Notes: a model not told the origin generated them from the sequence alone. DNA of 64,000 nucleotides from Myxococcus sp. RHSTA-1-4 (GCF_020037125.1 NZ_JAIQDG010000004.1:124001-188000); one strand, 5' to 3'. Shown: positions 36,424 to 48,607, numbered from the stretch's first letter. Translations and numbers: made by a program.

Positions 36424-37425
36424 TCAGTAGAAAATCCAGTGCGGGTGGCGGATGAAGTACGAGCAGACGCCCACATAGGCCGGCTCGGTATCCGTGGGCG
36501 TCGCGAGCGGCACGAACACGTCCTGGTACAGCGCCTCCACCTGGGCGTCGGTGAACCGCTCGCCCAGGAAGTGCAGCGACCACCGCCGCAGCGTGGCCTT
36601 CACGTCCTCGGGGTTGGCGGTGCGCGGCGTGCCCGTGGAGAACAGCGCCTGATTCCCCGTCTTGGCCAGCGCGCGGCGGCACCACCGCTGGGAGACCTGC
36701 GTCAGTGTGAGCACGAAGGACGGAGCCGCGCTCCGGTCCTGGGACACCTGGTTGAGGACGGAGCCGCCCCCCAGCGCGTGATAGCGCTCCGCGGTGGCGT
36801 TCTGCCTCGGCGTGGGGAGGGCATCCGGCGGCTGCAGCGGATAGAAGTCGTCGCCCCGCGACTCCGCCATGGGAATGCCGTACTCGTTCGCCGCGGTGAA
36901 GAAGTCTTCGTGGCTCAGGCCCAACTGCTGGTAGAGCGCCCGCTGCATCTGGGTGGCGCTGAGGCGGGTGATGCGCGGCGCGTCGGGGTCCGGACGCGAG
37001 TCCCGCTGCTGCGTCGCGAGCCCCTGAATCCACGCGCGGACCTCGGCCACGGACAGTGTCGCCGTGCCGTCCGCGACGAGCTGGGCATAGGACTTCTGGC
37101 CAATGGGCATCTGCTTGAACGCGCCGGTGCCCCGGCCTTCCAGCAGCCGCACCAGCTCGCTGTCGTCCGGGCTGCCGGGCTTCACCATCCGGACGTCGGA
37201 CACCAGCAGGGCCTGGAAGGTCTCGGTGGACGCGAAGTAGCCGCGCGCGCCCTGCGCGTGGCAGCCCTCGCAGTGGGGCTTGAGGCCCTGCATGATGCGC
37301 ACCGTCTCCGAGGTGGCCGGCGTGGAGCACGCCGCCTGTCCCTGCGCGCGGAGCGCCTGCGGGGCACCTTCCCCGCCACACGAGAGCAACCCGGACATCA
37401 CGAGGAGGAATATGAAGCGGTTCAT
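36424..37425 (-). CDS. Predicted cytochrome c-type lipoprotein
   Basis: 333 residues. Lipobox MSGLLSC anchors it in the envelope. One heme-binding CxxCH (HCEGCHAQ) lies near residue 52, followed by MVKPGSPDDSELVRLLEGRGTGAFKQMPIGQK, a distal Met region usual in planctomycete-type cytochromes. The C-terminal 150 residues resemble no family I know. The start codon is 1 nt after the upstream stop, so it is translated with the DUF1588-type gene. Confidence 0.82.
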   Translation of the reverse strand: MNRFIFLLVMSGLLSCGGEGAPQALRAQGQAACSTPATSETVRIMQGLKPHCEGCHAQGARGYFASTETFQALLVSDVRMVKPGSPDDSELVRLLEGRGTGAFKQMPIGQKSYAQLVADGTATLSVAEVRAWIQGLATQQRDSRPDPDAPRITRLSATQMQRALYQQLGLSHEDFFTAANEYGIPMAESRGDDFYPLQPPDALPTPRQNATAERYHALGGGSVLNQVSQDRSAAPSFVLTLTQVSQRWCRRALAKTGNQALFSTGTPRTANPEDVKATLRRWSLHFLGERFTDAQVEALYQDVFVPLATPTDTEPAYVGVCSYFIRHPHWIFY

Positions 37426-37426
37426 G

Positions 37427-39301
37427 TCAGCGCCCCCTCTGGAACAGGTTCGACTGGGTGAGTGACTTGACGAAGGGCCGGACCTTGCGTCCTCCCGCGA
37501 CGAAGCGCGCCACCTGGTCGTCCAGGTAGCCCGCCTCTCTCGCCGGGTCGATGTCCCGTCCCATCACCTGGGCATGCAGGTGCCGCACGACACACCGGTC
37601 GAAGGTGCCCGCCGCGACGATGAGCTTGGCGAAGCCGAGCGGGCCCACCGTCCCGTCACTGACCTGCCCGAGCAGGGTCTGCTCCGGCGGCAGGAAGTCG
37701 AGGAAGAGCGCCTCGGGGTTCGCCTGCGCCTGGGCCTCGGTGACGGGCGTGAGCAACGTGTCGGGCGTGTACCACCGGTTCCAGTGGCTGAACGGGTCGC
37801 CCCCGTAGGGGTACGCACCCGCGCGCCACCGCGCCGGCCAGTGCCACACCGTGCCGACACCGGGCATCAGGTACTTCGCGCCCCAGCCCTCGAAGGCCGC
37901 GCCCTGCTTCGCGTAGCGCTTGAAGTGGATGGCCGCGGGGTCGAGCCGGCGGTGGCAATGCTGGCACGGCCCCTCCGTCCCCGGGTCCCTCCGGTACTCG
38001 TTGAACCTCTGCTCCGAGGGCGGCGCGAGGACCTCGCACGCCAGCGTCTCCAGCGCCCGGGCGCCGCGCACGCGCTCACGCGGGTAGGCCGTGAGGAAAC
38101 CCAGGCTGGTGAGCATGCCCGCGGCGGGAATGCCCCGCGAGGCGGCCGTCTGGGTGCGGGGGTCGAACCGGTAGTCGCGCTCCGCGAGGAAGAAGGGGTT
38201 GCGCGAGGGGACCTGGTACTCGCGCCACGCGAGCGGGTCTCCCTGGGCGTGCTCGGGGTCCACCGGCGCGTCGGAGAAGCGGGACGGCCGCCACCACGAA
38301 TCGTCGTCGAGCAGGCTCGTCACGCCTCCCGCGAGGCCCTGCATCACATAGGCGGCCTGGAGGCGGGTCGGCGCGACGGAGTAGGTGCCGAGGATGAGGT
38401 CCGTCGCCGGCCGGTCGTGCCACGCGAGGTGGGCGAAGAGGCGGGCGGGCTCCTCGGAGACGAGCCGCCGCTGGCCCTCCGGGTTGTGGGCCACGTAGTC
38501 CTCGTGCCCCGGGTACTGCTGGTAGTCGGCATGGCACAGCACGGCGTTCGGGCCACAGCCGCAGGTGCCCTCCGGGCCGGAGGTGGCGCAGGCAATCGTC
38601 ACGGGGTTGCCGTTGACGGACGTGGTACCGGTGGCCGAGGTGCTGGCCGCGAAGCCCACCAGCGTCACCGTCGTGCCGGGCGCCCACCACGGCTCGATGG
38701 AGCGCTCATCCACCGGCGAGCCATCCGCCTTCTGGCCGCTGCACGCAGACGTGTCGCCCCGGACGTACTTCCAGGCACCGGCCCTGGCCGTGCCCGCCGG
38801 ACACCGTTGGATGGAGCGCTGCTGCTGCACCCCGTACTCCGGCGCGTCGGCGGTCCGCGGGGTGAGCGGAAGGTTGAACCAGTCTCGCGCCTGCTCGAAC
38901 ATCGTCCGGTAGAAGGAGGGCTGGTGCAGCATCCGGTCGACGAAGGCGTCGACGAACGCCCGCTGCGCGGCCTCGTCGCCCGCCGCCTCCAGTTCCGCAT
39001 ACTCCTCGTCGGTCGGGGGAGTGCCGCGCAGCGCGAGCGAGGCACGCCGCAACAGGCGGCTCGGCGTGAGGACGTCGCTCTTCTCGCCAGCGTCGGAGGT
39101 GTCCGTGGGAGGGGGCTCGACACAGCCCGCGTCCTGGGAATCTCCAGGCGGGTCATTGGGCGCGTTGCCTCCACCGGAGCAGGCCACACAGACCATCAAG
39201 GGCAGGGCCCACCAGAGAGGACTCGCGGTGGGCAGCGGCCCGCGACGCGGGGCAGGTGGCGCCTGGCGAGCGTTGCGTACGTTCGAGATGCGCGGGTTCA
39301 T
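37427..39301 (-). CDS. DUF1588/DUF1549-like lipoprotein
   Basis: 624 residues. Lipobox VCVAC, then an Asp/Pro-rich linker. TPSRLLRRASLALRGTPPTDEEYAELEA is a DUF1549-like start, and GPCQHCHRRLDPAAIHF is the DUF1588 signature, with a CxxCH that could bind heme or be a structural remnant. The ending VGGRKVRPFVKSLTQSNLFQR-type segment is also typical of the family. First gene of the operon with the cytochrome c and the DUF1501-type protein; the three are likely to act together at the outer membrane or periplasm. Confidence 0.83.
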   Translation of the reverse strand: MNPRISNVRNARQAPPAPRRGPLPTASPLWWALPLMVCVACSGGGNAPNDPPGDSQDAGCVEPPPTDTSDAGEKSDVLTPSRLLRRASLALRGTPPTDEEYAELEAAGDEAAQRAFVDAFVDRMLHQPSFYRTMFEQARDWFNLPLTPRTADAPEYGVQQQRSIQRCPAGTARAGAWKYVRGDTSACSGQKADGSPVDERSIEPWWAPGTTVTLVGFAASTSATGTTSVNGNPVTIACATSGPEGTCGCGPNAVLCHADYQQYPGHEDYVAHNPEGQRRLVSEEPARLFAHLAWHDRPATDLILGTYSVAPTRLQAAYVMQGLAGGVTSLLDDDSWWRPSRFSDAPVDPEHAQGDPLAWREYQVPSRNPFFLAERDYRFDPRTQTAASRGIPAAGMLTSLGFLTAYPRERVRGARALETLACEVLAPPSEQRFNEYRRDPGTEGPCQHCHRRLDPAAIHFKRYAKQGAAFEGWGAKYLMPGVGTVWHWPARWRAGAYPYGGDPFSHWNRWYTPDTLLTPVTEAQAQANPEALFLDFLPPEQTLLGQVSDGTVGPLGFAKLIVAAGTFDRCVVRHLHAQVMGRDIDPAREAGYLDDQVARFVAGGRKVRPFVKSLTQSNLFQRGR

Positions 39302-39542
39302 CCGCCGCCGCTGAGCAACTCATGTGCCACGGACTCACGACGCCGGAGTCGCGCCCGAGCACCATGGCGGGCGACACGCGCGCTTCGAGCGATTGCGGGG
39401 GCCGGCCGGGGGATGCGCCCCACACGTTGGGGTTCCTTCCCCACAGTCGCCCGCCAACGCTGGCAGTCGTGTAGCCGGCATGTCGGTGTGCCGGTGTATC
39501 AAGCCGTCTCCATTTGCTGTTTCACCCCGAGGAGCTCCCCCG

Positions 39543-40559
39543 ATGCGTCGTCTTGGCTCGACCCTTCTTGCCGTGAGTCTGTTCGTGGGTTGTGGTGGTA
39601 CCGACACCCAACCGTCTTCCCCTGAGTCCGTCGAGCGCCAGCAGGCGCCGCTCACCGAGACGGACGTGGATGTCGCCCCGGAGTGCCAGGGCCTCCTCAC
39701 CTTCGTGAACACGGCGCCATTCGAGACGCTGGATGCGTATCTGCCGAGCGACGTCGTCACCAACCTCGTCACCCGGCGTACGGCGCTGCCCTTCGTGTCG
39801 CTGGAGGACGTCTCCTCCGTCCGGCTGGTGGGCGAGAGCCGCCTCGCGGAGCTCGAGCTCGGCGCCCGGACCGAGGGCTTCATCGGCCCCTCCTGCATCG
39901 GCATCATGGACGAGCTGGCCATCTCCGCCGACGACGAGGCGGCGATGGTGGCGCTGGTGAACGGCATCAGCTCCACCGAGCTGCATGACATCCTGCCGTA
40001 CGCGTGGAATGGCGCGGTGAACCTCCTCAACCTGCGCCCCTTCACCTCGGCCCGTGCCATCTCCAATACGGCGGGCATCGGCGTGGAGAGCCTCCGCGAC
40101 ATCCGGAACGCCGCCACGCTGAGCCGGCCCCTGGAGCAGCTCATCAACGCGGTGAACGCGCTGCCGCAGCCTGACTTCGGCGCGAAGATGGCCCGCCACT
40201 TCGACCGGTACGACATCGTGTGGAGCCAGGGCAGCTACCGGCTCAACTACCTGGAGTGCTTCGGCCTCGACCCGAACCACCTTCCCTACGGGGCGAGCAT
40301 CCGGCCGAACCTGGCCGACGCCGCCGAGGTGCGTACCGAGGTCGAGAGCTCCGTGAACCATGCCAACCGTCGCGGCCAGCTCTCCAGCAGCGTGATTGCC
40401 AGCGGGATGGCGAACCTCGACGCGCGGATCGCCGGGCGCTCGTTCAAGGGCTGCTACTTCGGCTACTCGAACGACCCGTGGAGCGGGAACAATGTCGCGT
40501 TCTTCGTCGACACGGAGTCCGGCTTCAGTGTGCTGACGGAGACCTACTGGACCGAGTAA
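39543..40559 (+). CDS. Predicted lipoprotein with two helix-hairpin-helix-like segments
   Basis: 338 residues from the ATG at 39543; GAGGAG lies 8 nt upstream. Lipobox LFVGC. Two internal repeats look alike: LLTFVNTAPFETLDAYLPSD with VTNLVTRRTALPFVSLEDV, and LLNLRPFTSARAISNTAGIG with a following LRDIRNAA. Both resemble helix-hairpin-helix motifs of the ComEA type, which is unusual in a lipoprotein. The last 120 residues hold a Cys-containing domain (ECFGLDPNH, KGCYFGYSNDPWSG). Function unknown. Divergent from the DUF1588 operon. Confidence 0.75.
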   Translation: MRRLGSTLLAVSLFVGCGGTDTQPSSPESVERQQAPLTETDVDVAPECQGLLTFVNTAPFETLDAYLPSDVVTNLVTRRTALPFVSLEDVSSVRLVGESRLAELELGARTEGFIGPSCIGIMDELAISADDEAAMVALVNGISSTELHDILPYAWNGAVNLLNLRPFTSARAISNTAGIGVESLRDIRNAATLSRPLEQLINAVNALPQPDFGAKMARHFDRYDIVWSQGSYRLNYLECFGLDPNHLPYGASIRPNLADAAEVRTEVESSVNHANRRGQLSSSVIASGMANLDARIAGRSFKGCYFGYSNDPWSGNNVAFFVDTESGFSVLTETYWTE

Positions 40560-40584
40560 CGGACAGGAGCGGCAGTCCCCCTCG

Positions 40585-40615
40585 GCCGCCACCCGGCGTC
40601 GAGCCGCGTGGCGGC
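40585..40615. terminator. Hairpin between convergent genes
   Basis: An 8-bp stem (GCCGCCAC / GTGGCGGC) with a C-C mismatch and an inner 4-bp stem (CGGC / GCCG). It lies between the lipoprotein and sigma-factor stops and can serve both strands. Confidence 0.5.
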
Positions 40616-40646
40616 ACCGGGCCACCTGCCCGCACATGGCCGTGAA

Positions 40647-41342
40647 TCAGCCGGGCGTCGGTTCGCGCATCGCGGAGCGGATGCTCAGGTCGAGCTGGCT
40701 CTGGAGCTCGTGCAGGAGGCTGCCGAGCGCGGGCGTGTCCACGCCGATGCGGGCCGCGAGGCGCGCGCGGACCTCGCCGCGCAGCCATTCACGGGACTGT
40801 GCGAGCCAGCGCTTCACCGTGGAGCGGTCGACGCGATAGGCCCGGGCAATCTCGGCCGTGCCCAGCCCGTCCACCAGGTGCAGCCGCAGCAGCGTCCGCG
40901 CCCGGGGCTCCAGCGCCTTGAGCGCCTCCTGGAAGGACTCGGTGAAGTCCTTGCGGTAGCGGTCCTTGATGTAGCGCCGGTCCGCCTCGTCGGCGGGAGA
41001 GACGGCCTCCTCGAGCCTGGAATCGTCCAGGCCGACCGCGACCTTCCGCTCGCGGAGAAGATTGAGGGCGGTGCGCAGGGCGGCCACGCGGAGCCAGGCC
41101 AGCAGGGAGCCCTGCCCGCCGTAGTCGGCGATGCGGGGAGGCCGCTCTCCGCTGGGCAGGAAGAGCTTCACGCGCAGCAGCTGGAGGGCTTCCTCCGTGG
41201 TGGCGATGTCCATTCCCCGCTGGAGCAGGGACTTCCGGAGCGGGGGGATGAAGCGTGACTCGAAGCCGGCGAGCGCCTCCGCGTCGCCCCGGGCACAGGC
41301 TCTCGCGAAGGCCAGGTCTTCCTGAAGGTCCGTGCCGTTCAT
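40647..41342 (-). CDS. ECF-like sigma factor paired with a kinase
   Basis: 231 residues from the ATG at 41342. Sigma region 2: EDLAFARACARGDAEALAGFESRF, then YGGQGSLLAWLRVAALRTALNLLRER. Region 4: LEPRARTLLRLHLVDGLGTAEIARAYRVDRSTVKRWLAQSREWL, with the two-helix DNA-binding motif. The spacing between regions is longer than in minimal ECFs. It is divergent, 37 nt apart, from a kinase whose N-terminus carries an anti-sigma-like zinc motif. Control by that kinase rather than by a separate anti-sigma factor is likely. Confidence 0.85.
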   Translation of the reverse strand: MNGTDLQEDLAFARACARGDAEALAGFESRFIPPLRKSLLQRGMDIATTEEALQLLRVKLFLPSGERPPRIADYGGQGSLLAWLRVAALRTALNLLRERKVAVGLDDSRLEEAVSPADEADRRYIKDRYRKDFTESFQEALKALEPRARTLLRLHLVDGLGTAEIARAYRVDRSTVKRWLAQSREWLRGEVRARLAARIGVDTPALGSLLHELQSQLDLSIRSAMREPTPG

Positions 41343-41379
41343 CGTCACCGCCACCCACGTCGGGTATCTTGCGCCCGCC

Positions 41380-44259
<2,880 letters not shown>

Positions 44260-44276
44260 CAGACCCGCCGTCTCCC

Positions 44277-45332
44277 CTACCCGCCCGTCGCCGGCCGCAT
44301 CGCCAGCTCCACCGCGCCCACCTCGCGCCACCACGGCGTCGCTCTCTCCACGTGCGCGGGCTCGGCGGCGGAGCCCAGGCGCGGCGTGAAGAGGCGCACG
44401 CGCTGCTCCTCGGCCAGACGCACGAGCGTCTCCGCCGGCTCGTCCCAGGCGTGGAGCGCCAGGTTGAAGGTGCCCCAGTGCACCGGCATCAGCAGGCCGC
44501 CGCCGAGCATCGCGTGCGCCTTGAGCGCGTTCTCCGGCCCCAGGTGGATGCCGCCCCAGCTCGGGTGGTACGCGCCCACCTCCAGCATCACCAGGTCGAA
44601 GGGCCCGTGCCGGCGGCCAATCTCCTCGAACTCCGACGTCAGCCCCGTGTCCCCGCTGAAGAAGACGCGGCGCCTGTCGGTGGTCAGCACCCAGGACGCC
44701 CAGAGCGTCCCGTTCCGGTCCCCCAGGCCCCGGCCGGAGAAGTGCTGGGCGGGCGTGGCCGTGAAGCCCACCGGCCCCACCCGCGCCTCCTCCCACCAGT
44801 CCAGCTCGGTAATCAACTCCGGCGCCACCCCGTACGCCTCCAGGTGCGCACCCACGCCCAGGGCGGTGATGAACGGCACCCGCCGCTTCGCGAGCGCGGC
44901 GATGGTGGCGCGGCACAGGTGGTCGTAGTGGTCGTGCGACACCAGCACCACGTCCAGCTCCGGCAGGGACTCCAGCGGCACCGGCACCGGGTGGAACCGC
45001 TTCGGCCCGGCGAAGGCCATCGGCGAGGCACGCTCGCCAAAGACGGGGTCGGTCAGGATGCGCGCGCCGTCCAGCTCCAGGAGCATCGTGCTGTGGCCCA
45101 GCCACGTCACGCGGAAGCCACTCTCCGGCCGGCGCGTCCACGCCTCCAGCGGGCTCAGCAGCGGCAGGGGCGCGGGGGGCGTCCGCTGCGCGCCCTTGAA
45201 GAAGTACTCACCCAGCAACGGCAGCGGGTTGCCCTGGATGCCGGGGCCAACGGGCGCCGTGTTGCGGAAGCGGCCGTCCGCGAACTGCCTGGAGGCGCGC
45301 ACCCGCTCGAGTCGGAGTCCAGAAAGAGCCAT
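44277..45332 (-). CDS. Metallo-beta-lactamase-fold hydrolase (NAPE-PLD/UlaG-like)
   Basis: 351 residues. SHDHYDHL carries the HxHxDH zinc motif; GDTG and PVHWGTF supply further ligands. WLGHSTMLLELDGARILTDPVFGERASP and FSGRGLGDRNGTLWASWVL are typical of the branch containing N-acyl-phosphatidylethanolamine phospholipase D-like and UlaG-like proteins. The reaction is probably hydrolysis of a phosphodiester or lactone in the cytoplasm or membrane surface. No partner gene. Confidence 0.9.
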   Translation of the reverse strand: MALSGLRLERVRASRQFADGRFRNTAPVGPGIQGNPLPLLGEYFFKGAQRTPPAPLPLLSPLEAWTRRPESGFRVTWLGHSTMLLELDGARILTDPVFGERASPMAFAGPKRFHPVPVPLESLPELDVVLVSHDHYDHLCRATIAALAKRRVPFITALGVGAHLEAYGVAPELITELDWWEEARVGPVGFTATPAQHFSGRGLGDRNGTLWASWVLTTDRRRVFFSGDTGLTSEFEEIGRRHGPFDLVMLEVGAYHPSWGGIHLGPENALKAHAMLGGGLLMPVHWGTFNLALHAWDEPAETLVRLAEEQRVRLFTPRLGSAAEPAHVERATPWWREVGAVELAMRPATGG

Positions 45333-45390
45333 GGCGCGTGTCTAACGCCTCCGCGCTCCCCTGGCCACCCGGCCCGTGTAAAGAAGTGTG

Positions 45391-45561
45391 TCAGCGGCTG
45401 TCGCGGCGCTTCTGCTGGCGCGCCTGCTCCGCGCGGAGCGCGCCCCCGATGCGGCGCCCCGCCACCTGCGTCATCTTCGAGACCGGGTTGCCCTGCTTCT
45501 TGGGCCAGGGCGGACGCCAGCTCGACGTCGACGCCTTGCCGGGGAAGTTCTTGTTCTTCAT
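45391..45561 (-). CDS. Small basic hypothetical protein
   Basis: 56 residues from the ATG at 45561, with GAGG about 9 nt upstream; a longer start at 45576 is possible. KNKNFPGKASTSSWRPPWPKK is an unusual Trp/Pro-rich basic head, and the tail is helical and Arg/Gln-rich. Looks like a nucleic-acid-binding or cationic peptide. No family recognised. Confidence 0.5.
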   Translation of the reverse strand: MKNKNFPGKASTSSWRPPWPKKQGNPVSKMTQVAGRRIGGALRAEQARQQKRRDSR

Positions 45562-45618
45562 GGGCTGTGTCCTCATGAGTGAAGGCTGACATGCGGCGCG
45601 GTGCCTGTCAGCCCGGCA

Positions 45619-45653
45619 GGGGGTGGACCCCCTCCAGGGGTGACACCACCCCC
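45619..45653. repeat. Two-tier hairpin upstream of the P450 gene
   Basis: GGGGGTGG (45619-45626) pairs with CCACCCCC (45646-45653), and the inner ACCCC (45627-45631) pairs with GGGGT (45637-45641), leaving a 4-nt bulge. It is 70 nt after the small gene start and 186 nt before the P450 start. It may be a leader structure or a terminator. Confidence 0.4.
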
Positions 45654-45838
45654 ATCATGTGCATGCCCCTGGGCCCCTGAAGCCGGGCGGCCGGCCCGCC
45701 GAGCCCCCGGGGCCATCCATGGGGTGTCTCGGACCGGGACGCGCGTGGCCCGGACGCCGGTACCGGACGTTCCCATGGCCAGGAATGGCCTTTTCCTTCG
45801 TATCCTCCTTGACTGGCCCCACCCGCGAGACGCCCACG

Positions 45839-47035
45839 ATGACCGCCCGCTACAACCTGCTGTCACCCGAGCTGAAGACCAACCCGTACCCCGCGTACGC
45901 GGACCTGCGCCGCAACGCCCCGGTGTGCCAGGTGGACCCGGGTGGGATGTGGGCCGTGTCCCGGTACGAAGACGTGATGCACGTGCTGAAGAACCCGCAG
46001 GTCTTCTCGTCCAAGGGCTTCGGCGCGGCGACGAACCCGCCCTGGCTCGGCGGCAACCCGTTCTCCGAGTCGATGCTCGCAATGGACCCGCCCCAGCACG
46101 GGCGGCTGCGGGGGCTCGTCTCCCGCGCCTTCGGCGTCACCGCCATGGCCCGCATGGAGCAGCGCGTGCGCACCTTCGCCCGAGAGGCCGTGGTCGAGCT
46201 GCCCCTGGACCAGCCCTTCGACATCATGCCGCCCTACGCCCTGCGCATCCCCGCCAGCGTCATCGGCGACCTGCTGGGCGTGGAGCCCGCGATGCACACC
46301 CGCCTCAAGCGGTGGGCGGACCTCATCACCGGCGGCGTCACCACCGTCCGCCCGGACGAGGAGGACCGCAAGCAGCTCGCGCGCGACGCGGTGAAGGAGC
46401 TGAAGGGCTACTTCGGCGAGCTGCTGGACCGGCGCCGCGTGGAGCCCGGTGAGGACATCCTCAGCGACCTCGTCCGTGCCCGCGTGGAGGGCGAGTCCCT
46501 GACGAAGGACGAGCTCATCGCCTTCTGCTCCCTGCTGCTCGTGGGCGGCATCGAGACCGCGGTGCACATGCTGGGCGCCTCGCTCGTGGTGCTGCTGGAG
46601 CAGCCGGAGTTGCTGGCCACGCTGCGCGCGGACCGCTCGCGCATCCCCGCATTCATCGAGGAAATCCTCCGCTACGAGCCGCCCGCGCAGGCCGCCCCCC
46701 GCGTCACCACCCAGGACGTGGAGCTGGGAGGCGTCCACCTCCCCGCGGGCTCGCGCGTGCTGGTGCTCATCGGCTCGGCCTGCCATGACGACGCGCAGTT
46801 CCCGGACGGCGACCGCTTCGACATGGACCGGCCCGGTCCGCAGAACCTGCCCTTCGGCCACGGCGTGCACTTCTGCCTGGGCGCGCAGCTCGCGCGCATG
46901 GAGGGACGGCTGGCCCTGGAGACGCTGCTGGACCGGGTGGGCCGGCTGGAGCGCGGCCCCGAGCCGATGACGTGGCACCGCACGCTGGTGGTCCGCGGCC
47001 CCGCCACCCTCCCCATCGTGCTGCACCCGGCCTGA
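45839..47035 (+). CDS. Cytochrome P450
   Basis: 398 residues from the ATG at 45839; the longer frame adds only Pro/Gly-rich non-family sequence. Heme-ligand loop FGHGVHFCLGAQLAR with Cys346, ExxR in EEILRYEPP, and I-helix LLVGGIETAVH, where the usual AGxET-T has Ala for the second Thr. Soluble, bacterial class. It oxidises an unknown small molecule and needs ferredoxin and a reductase from elsewhere. The next gene starts 22 nt downstream, so the two are likely co-transcribed. Confidence 0.92.
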   Translation: MTARYNLLSPELKTNPYPAYADLRRNAPVCQVDPGGMWAVSRYEDVMHVLKNPQVFSSKGFGAATNPPWLGGNPFSESMLAMDPPQHGRLRGLVSRAFGVTAMARMEQRVRTFAREAVVELPLDQPFDIMPPYALRIPASVIGDLLGVEPAMHTRLKRWADLITGGVTTVRPDEEDRKQLARDAVKELKGYFGELLDRRRVEPGEDILSDLVRARVEGESLTKDELIAFCSLLLVGGIETAVHMLGASLVVLLEQPELLATLRADRSRIPAFIEEILRYEPPAQAAPRVTTQDVELGGVHLPAGSRVLVLIGSACHDDAQFPDGDRFDMDRPGPQNLPFGHGVHFCLGAQLARMEGRLALETLLDRVGRLERGPEPMTWHRTLVVRGPATLPIVLHPA

Positions 47036-47057
47036 CGTGGCGGATAAGGTGGAGGGT

Positions 47058-47525
47058 ATGTCCGACGAACAGCCCTTCATCTCCAAGGTCCCCTACGAAG
47101 AGACGCACCCGACGGTCCTCGCCATCTACTGCTCGGACGGGCGGTTCACGGACGGCGTCGAGGACCTGGCGCAGGCGCTGGGACACGACCGCATCGACAC
47201 GCTCACGATTCCCGGCGGCCCCGCGCTGCTCAACCGCTGGGTGGCGGACTACCTGGAGAGCGACGTCGTCACCCGCGCCGCGCGCTTCCTCATCGAGGGC
47301 CACCACATCACCGAGGTGCTGCTGCTGGCCCACGCGGGCTGCGGCTACTACCGGGCCCGGCACGGCGCCCTGGGCCCGGAGTTCATCGCCGAGCAGCAGA
47401 TCACCGACCTGCGCCACGCCGCCGAGGAACTGCACAAGGCGTACCCGCACATGACGGTGCGCCTCTTCTTCGCCCGCCCTGGGGGCGGGCGCATCCACTT
47501 CGAGCCCGTGCCCGCGAAGGCGTGA
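47058..47525 (+). CDS. Beta-carbonic anhydrase-like protein
   Basis: 155 residues from the ATG at 47058; AAGG lies 8 nt upstream. A GTG at 47037 is an alternative. Zinc ligands are in place: YCSDGRF (Cys25, with the Asp-Arg dyad Asp27/Arg29) and HAGCGYY (His92, Cys95). The protein is shorter than classical beta-carbonic anhydrases and lacks the usual N-terminal helical arm, so it may be inactive on CO2 or act on another substrate. It follows the P450 gene closely. Confidence 0.75.
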   Translation: MSDEQPFISKVPYEETHPTVLAIYCSDGRFTDGVEDLAQALGHDRIDTLTIPGGPALLNRWVADYLESDVVTRAARFLIEGHHITEVLLLAHAGCGYYRARHGALGPEFIAEQQITDLRHAAEELHKAYPHMTVRLFFARPGGGRIHFEPVPAKA

Positions 47526-47600
47526 CTGAGGCGCAGCCACGTCTCCAGCCCCAGGCCCACCAGCAGCGACAGGCAAACACCACGCCTGATTCCGGCGAAA

Positions 47601-47619
47601 GGGAGAACAGCGTTCTCCC
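47601..47619. terminator. Hairpin between convergent genes
   Basis: A perfect 8-bp stem (GGGAGAAC / GTTCTCCC) with a 3-nt loop between the anhydrase-like gene and the RD-rich gene. Can act on both strands. Confidence 0.5.
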
Positions 47620-47642
47620 CAGGCGACAGTCACCCTCCGGGA

Positions 47643-48350
47643 CTATGCGCGGCGCCAACCACCGACGGTGTGGCGGCGGTGCCCGTACGGGTCGCGGCGG
47701 TCCTCACGCGTCTCGCGGCGGTCCTCGCGCAGCTCGCGCCGGTCCTCGCGCAGCTCCTGCTTTCCATCACGAAGCTCCTTCTCACCGAGCTGGATGAGCT
47801 CCACGATGAGGTCGCGCTTGCGGTGCAGCGCCCCGCCCTGCCGCATTCCCTCGATGGCCGCCAGCTCGCGGGCAATGGCCTTGCGCGTGCGCAGCATGGC
47901 CGCCTCCGCCCTCACGTCCCGCGCGTCGTCCCGCGCGTCGCGCCGGTCGTCCCGCAGGTCCTTCCGGTCATCCACGTTGCGCCGGCGCCACCCCGCGTCG
48001 TCGCGGGCCTCCCACCGGGCCCCGCGCACCTCGCGGTAGCTGCGCCGGGCCTCGGCCCGGTCCGCCTCCAGCTCGGCGTGGCTCTCCGCCAGCTCGGCGC
48101 GGAGCAGCTTGCGCAGCGTGGCTTCCACCTCGGACATGTCGCGCTCGTTGCGGCGGGACCAGGCGCTGTCGAAGCGCGTGAGGACGCCGCGCAGTTCCTC
48201 CAGGTCGCGGCGGTCGTCCCTCACCTCACGCCGGTCCTGACGAATCTCGCGCCGGTCCTGCGCACGCTCCGTGTGGTTGCGCCGCTCCTGGGCCTGCGCA
48301 CTGCCAGCGAAGAGAAGGGCGGCGACCAGTGCGGAAGAGATGCGGTTCAT
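47643..48350 (-). CDS. Exported Arg/Asp-rich low-complexity protein
   Basis: 235 residues from the ATG at 48350; GAGGA lies 7 nt upstream. Signal peptide MNRISSALVAALLFAGSAQAQ. The mature protein is built of RDDRRD/REDRRE-type charged repeats (QDRREIRQDRREVRDDRRD, DDRKDLRDDRRDARDDARD, REDRRELREDRRETREDRRD) around a more ordered helix. Very regular charge pattern suggests a long single helix in the periplasm. No family recognised; similar proteins occur in myxobacteria. Confidence 0.7.
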   Translation of the reverse strand: MNRISSALVAALLFAGSAQAQERRNHTERAQDRREIRQDRREVRDDRRDLEELRGVLTRFDSAWSRRNERDMSEVEATLRKLLRAELAESHAELEADRAEARRSYREVRGARWEARDDAGWRRRNVDDRKDLRDDRRDARDDARDVRAEAAMLRTRKAIARELAAIEGMRQGGALHRKRDLIVELIQLGEKELRDGKQELREDRRELREDRRETREDRRDPYGHRRHTVGGWRRA

Positions 48351-48551
48351 GGCGGTGTCCTCATGGGCTCTCGGGCCCGCTGTCCTGTTCTTGAAGATGG
48401 ACGGGAGGCGTCCGCCTTTATTCGAACAGTCCCTGAGCGAGGGCCGGGGGCAGTGGCTCCCGCTCCCGGCAGGTCCAGGCGCCGAGACCTCGAGGGGACC
48501 GGCTGCCACGTCGTGGAGGCCACATCGGGGACGGAGGCCCTGAAAGAAGAA

Positions 48552-48580
48552 GGGGCCCGGACCTGCGTGGTCCGAGCCCC
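48552..48580 (-). terminator. Rho-independent-type terminator of the BNR gene
   Basis: GGGGC-C-CGGACC pairs with GGTCCG-A-GCCCC (11 bp plus one mismatch, 5-nt loop), 28 nt beyond the stop at 48608. On the minus strand it is followed by TTCTTCTTT, a U-rich tract. Confidence 0.7.
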
Positions 48581-48607
48581 CGTCACTTCAGGCCGGTGTG
48601 GCCGGGA

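Noticed and set aside
47668-48269. Direct repeats suggestive of a CRISPR array or satellite
   Set aside because: The periodicity comes from codons of the Arg/Asp-rich protein; no regular spacer pattern.
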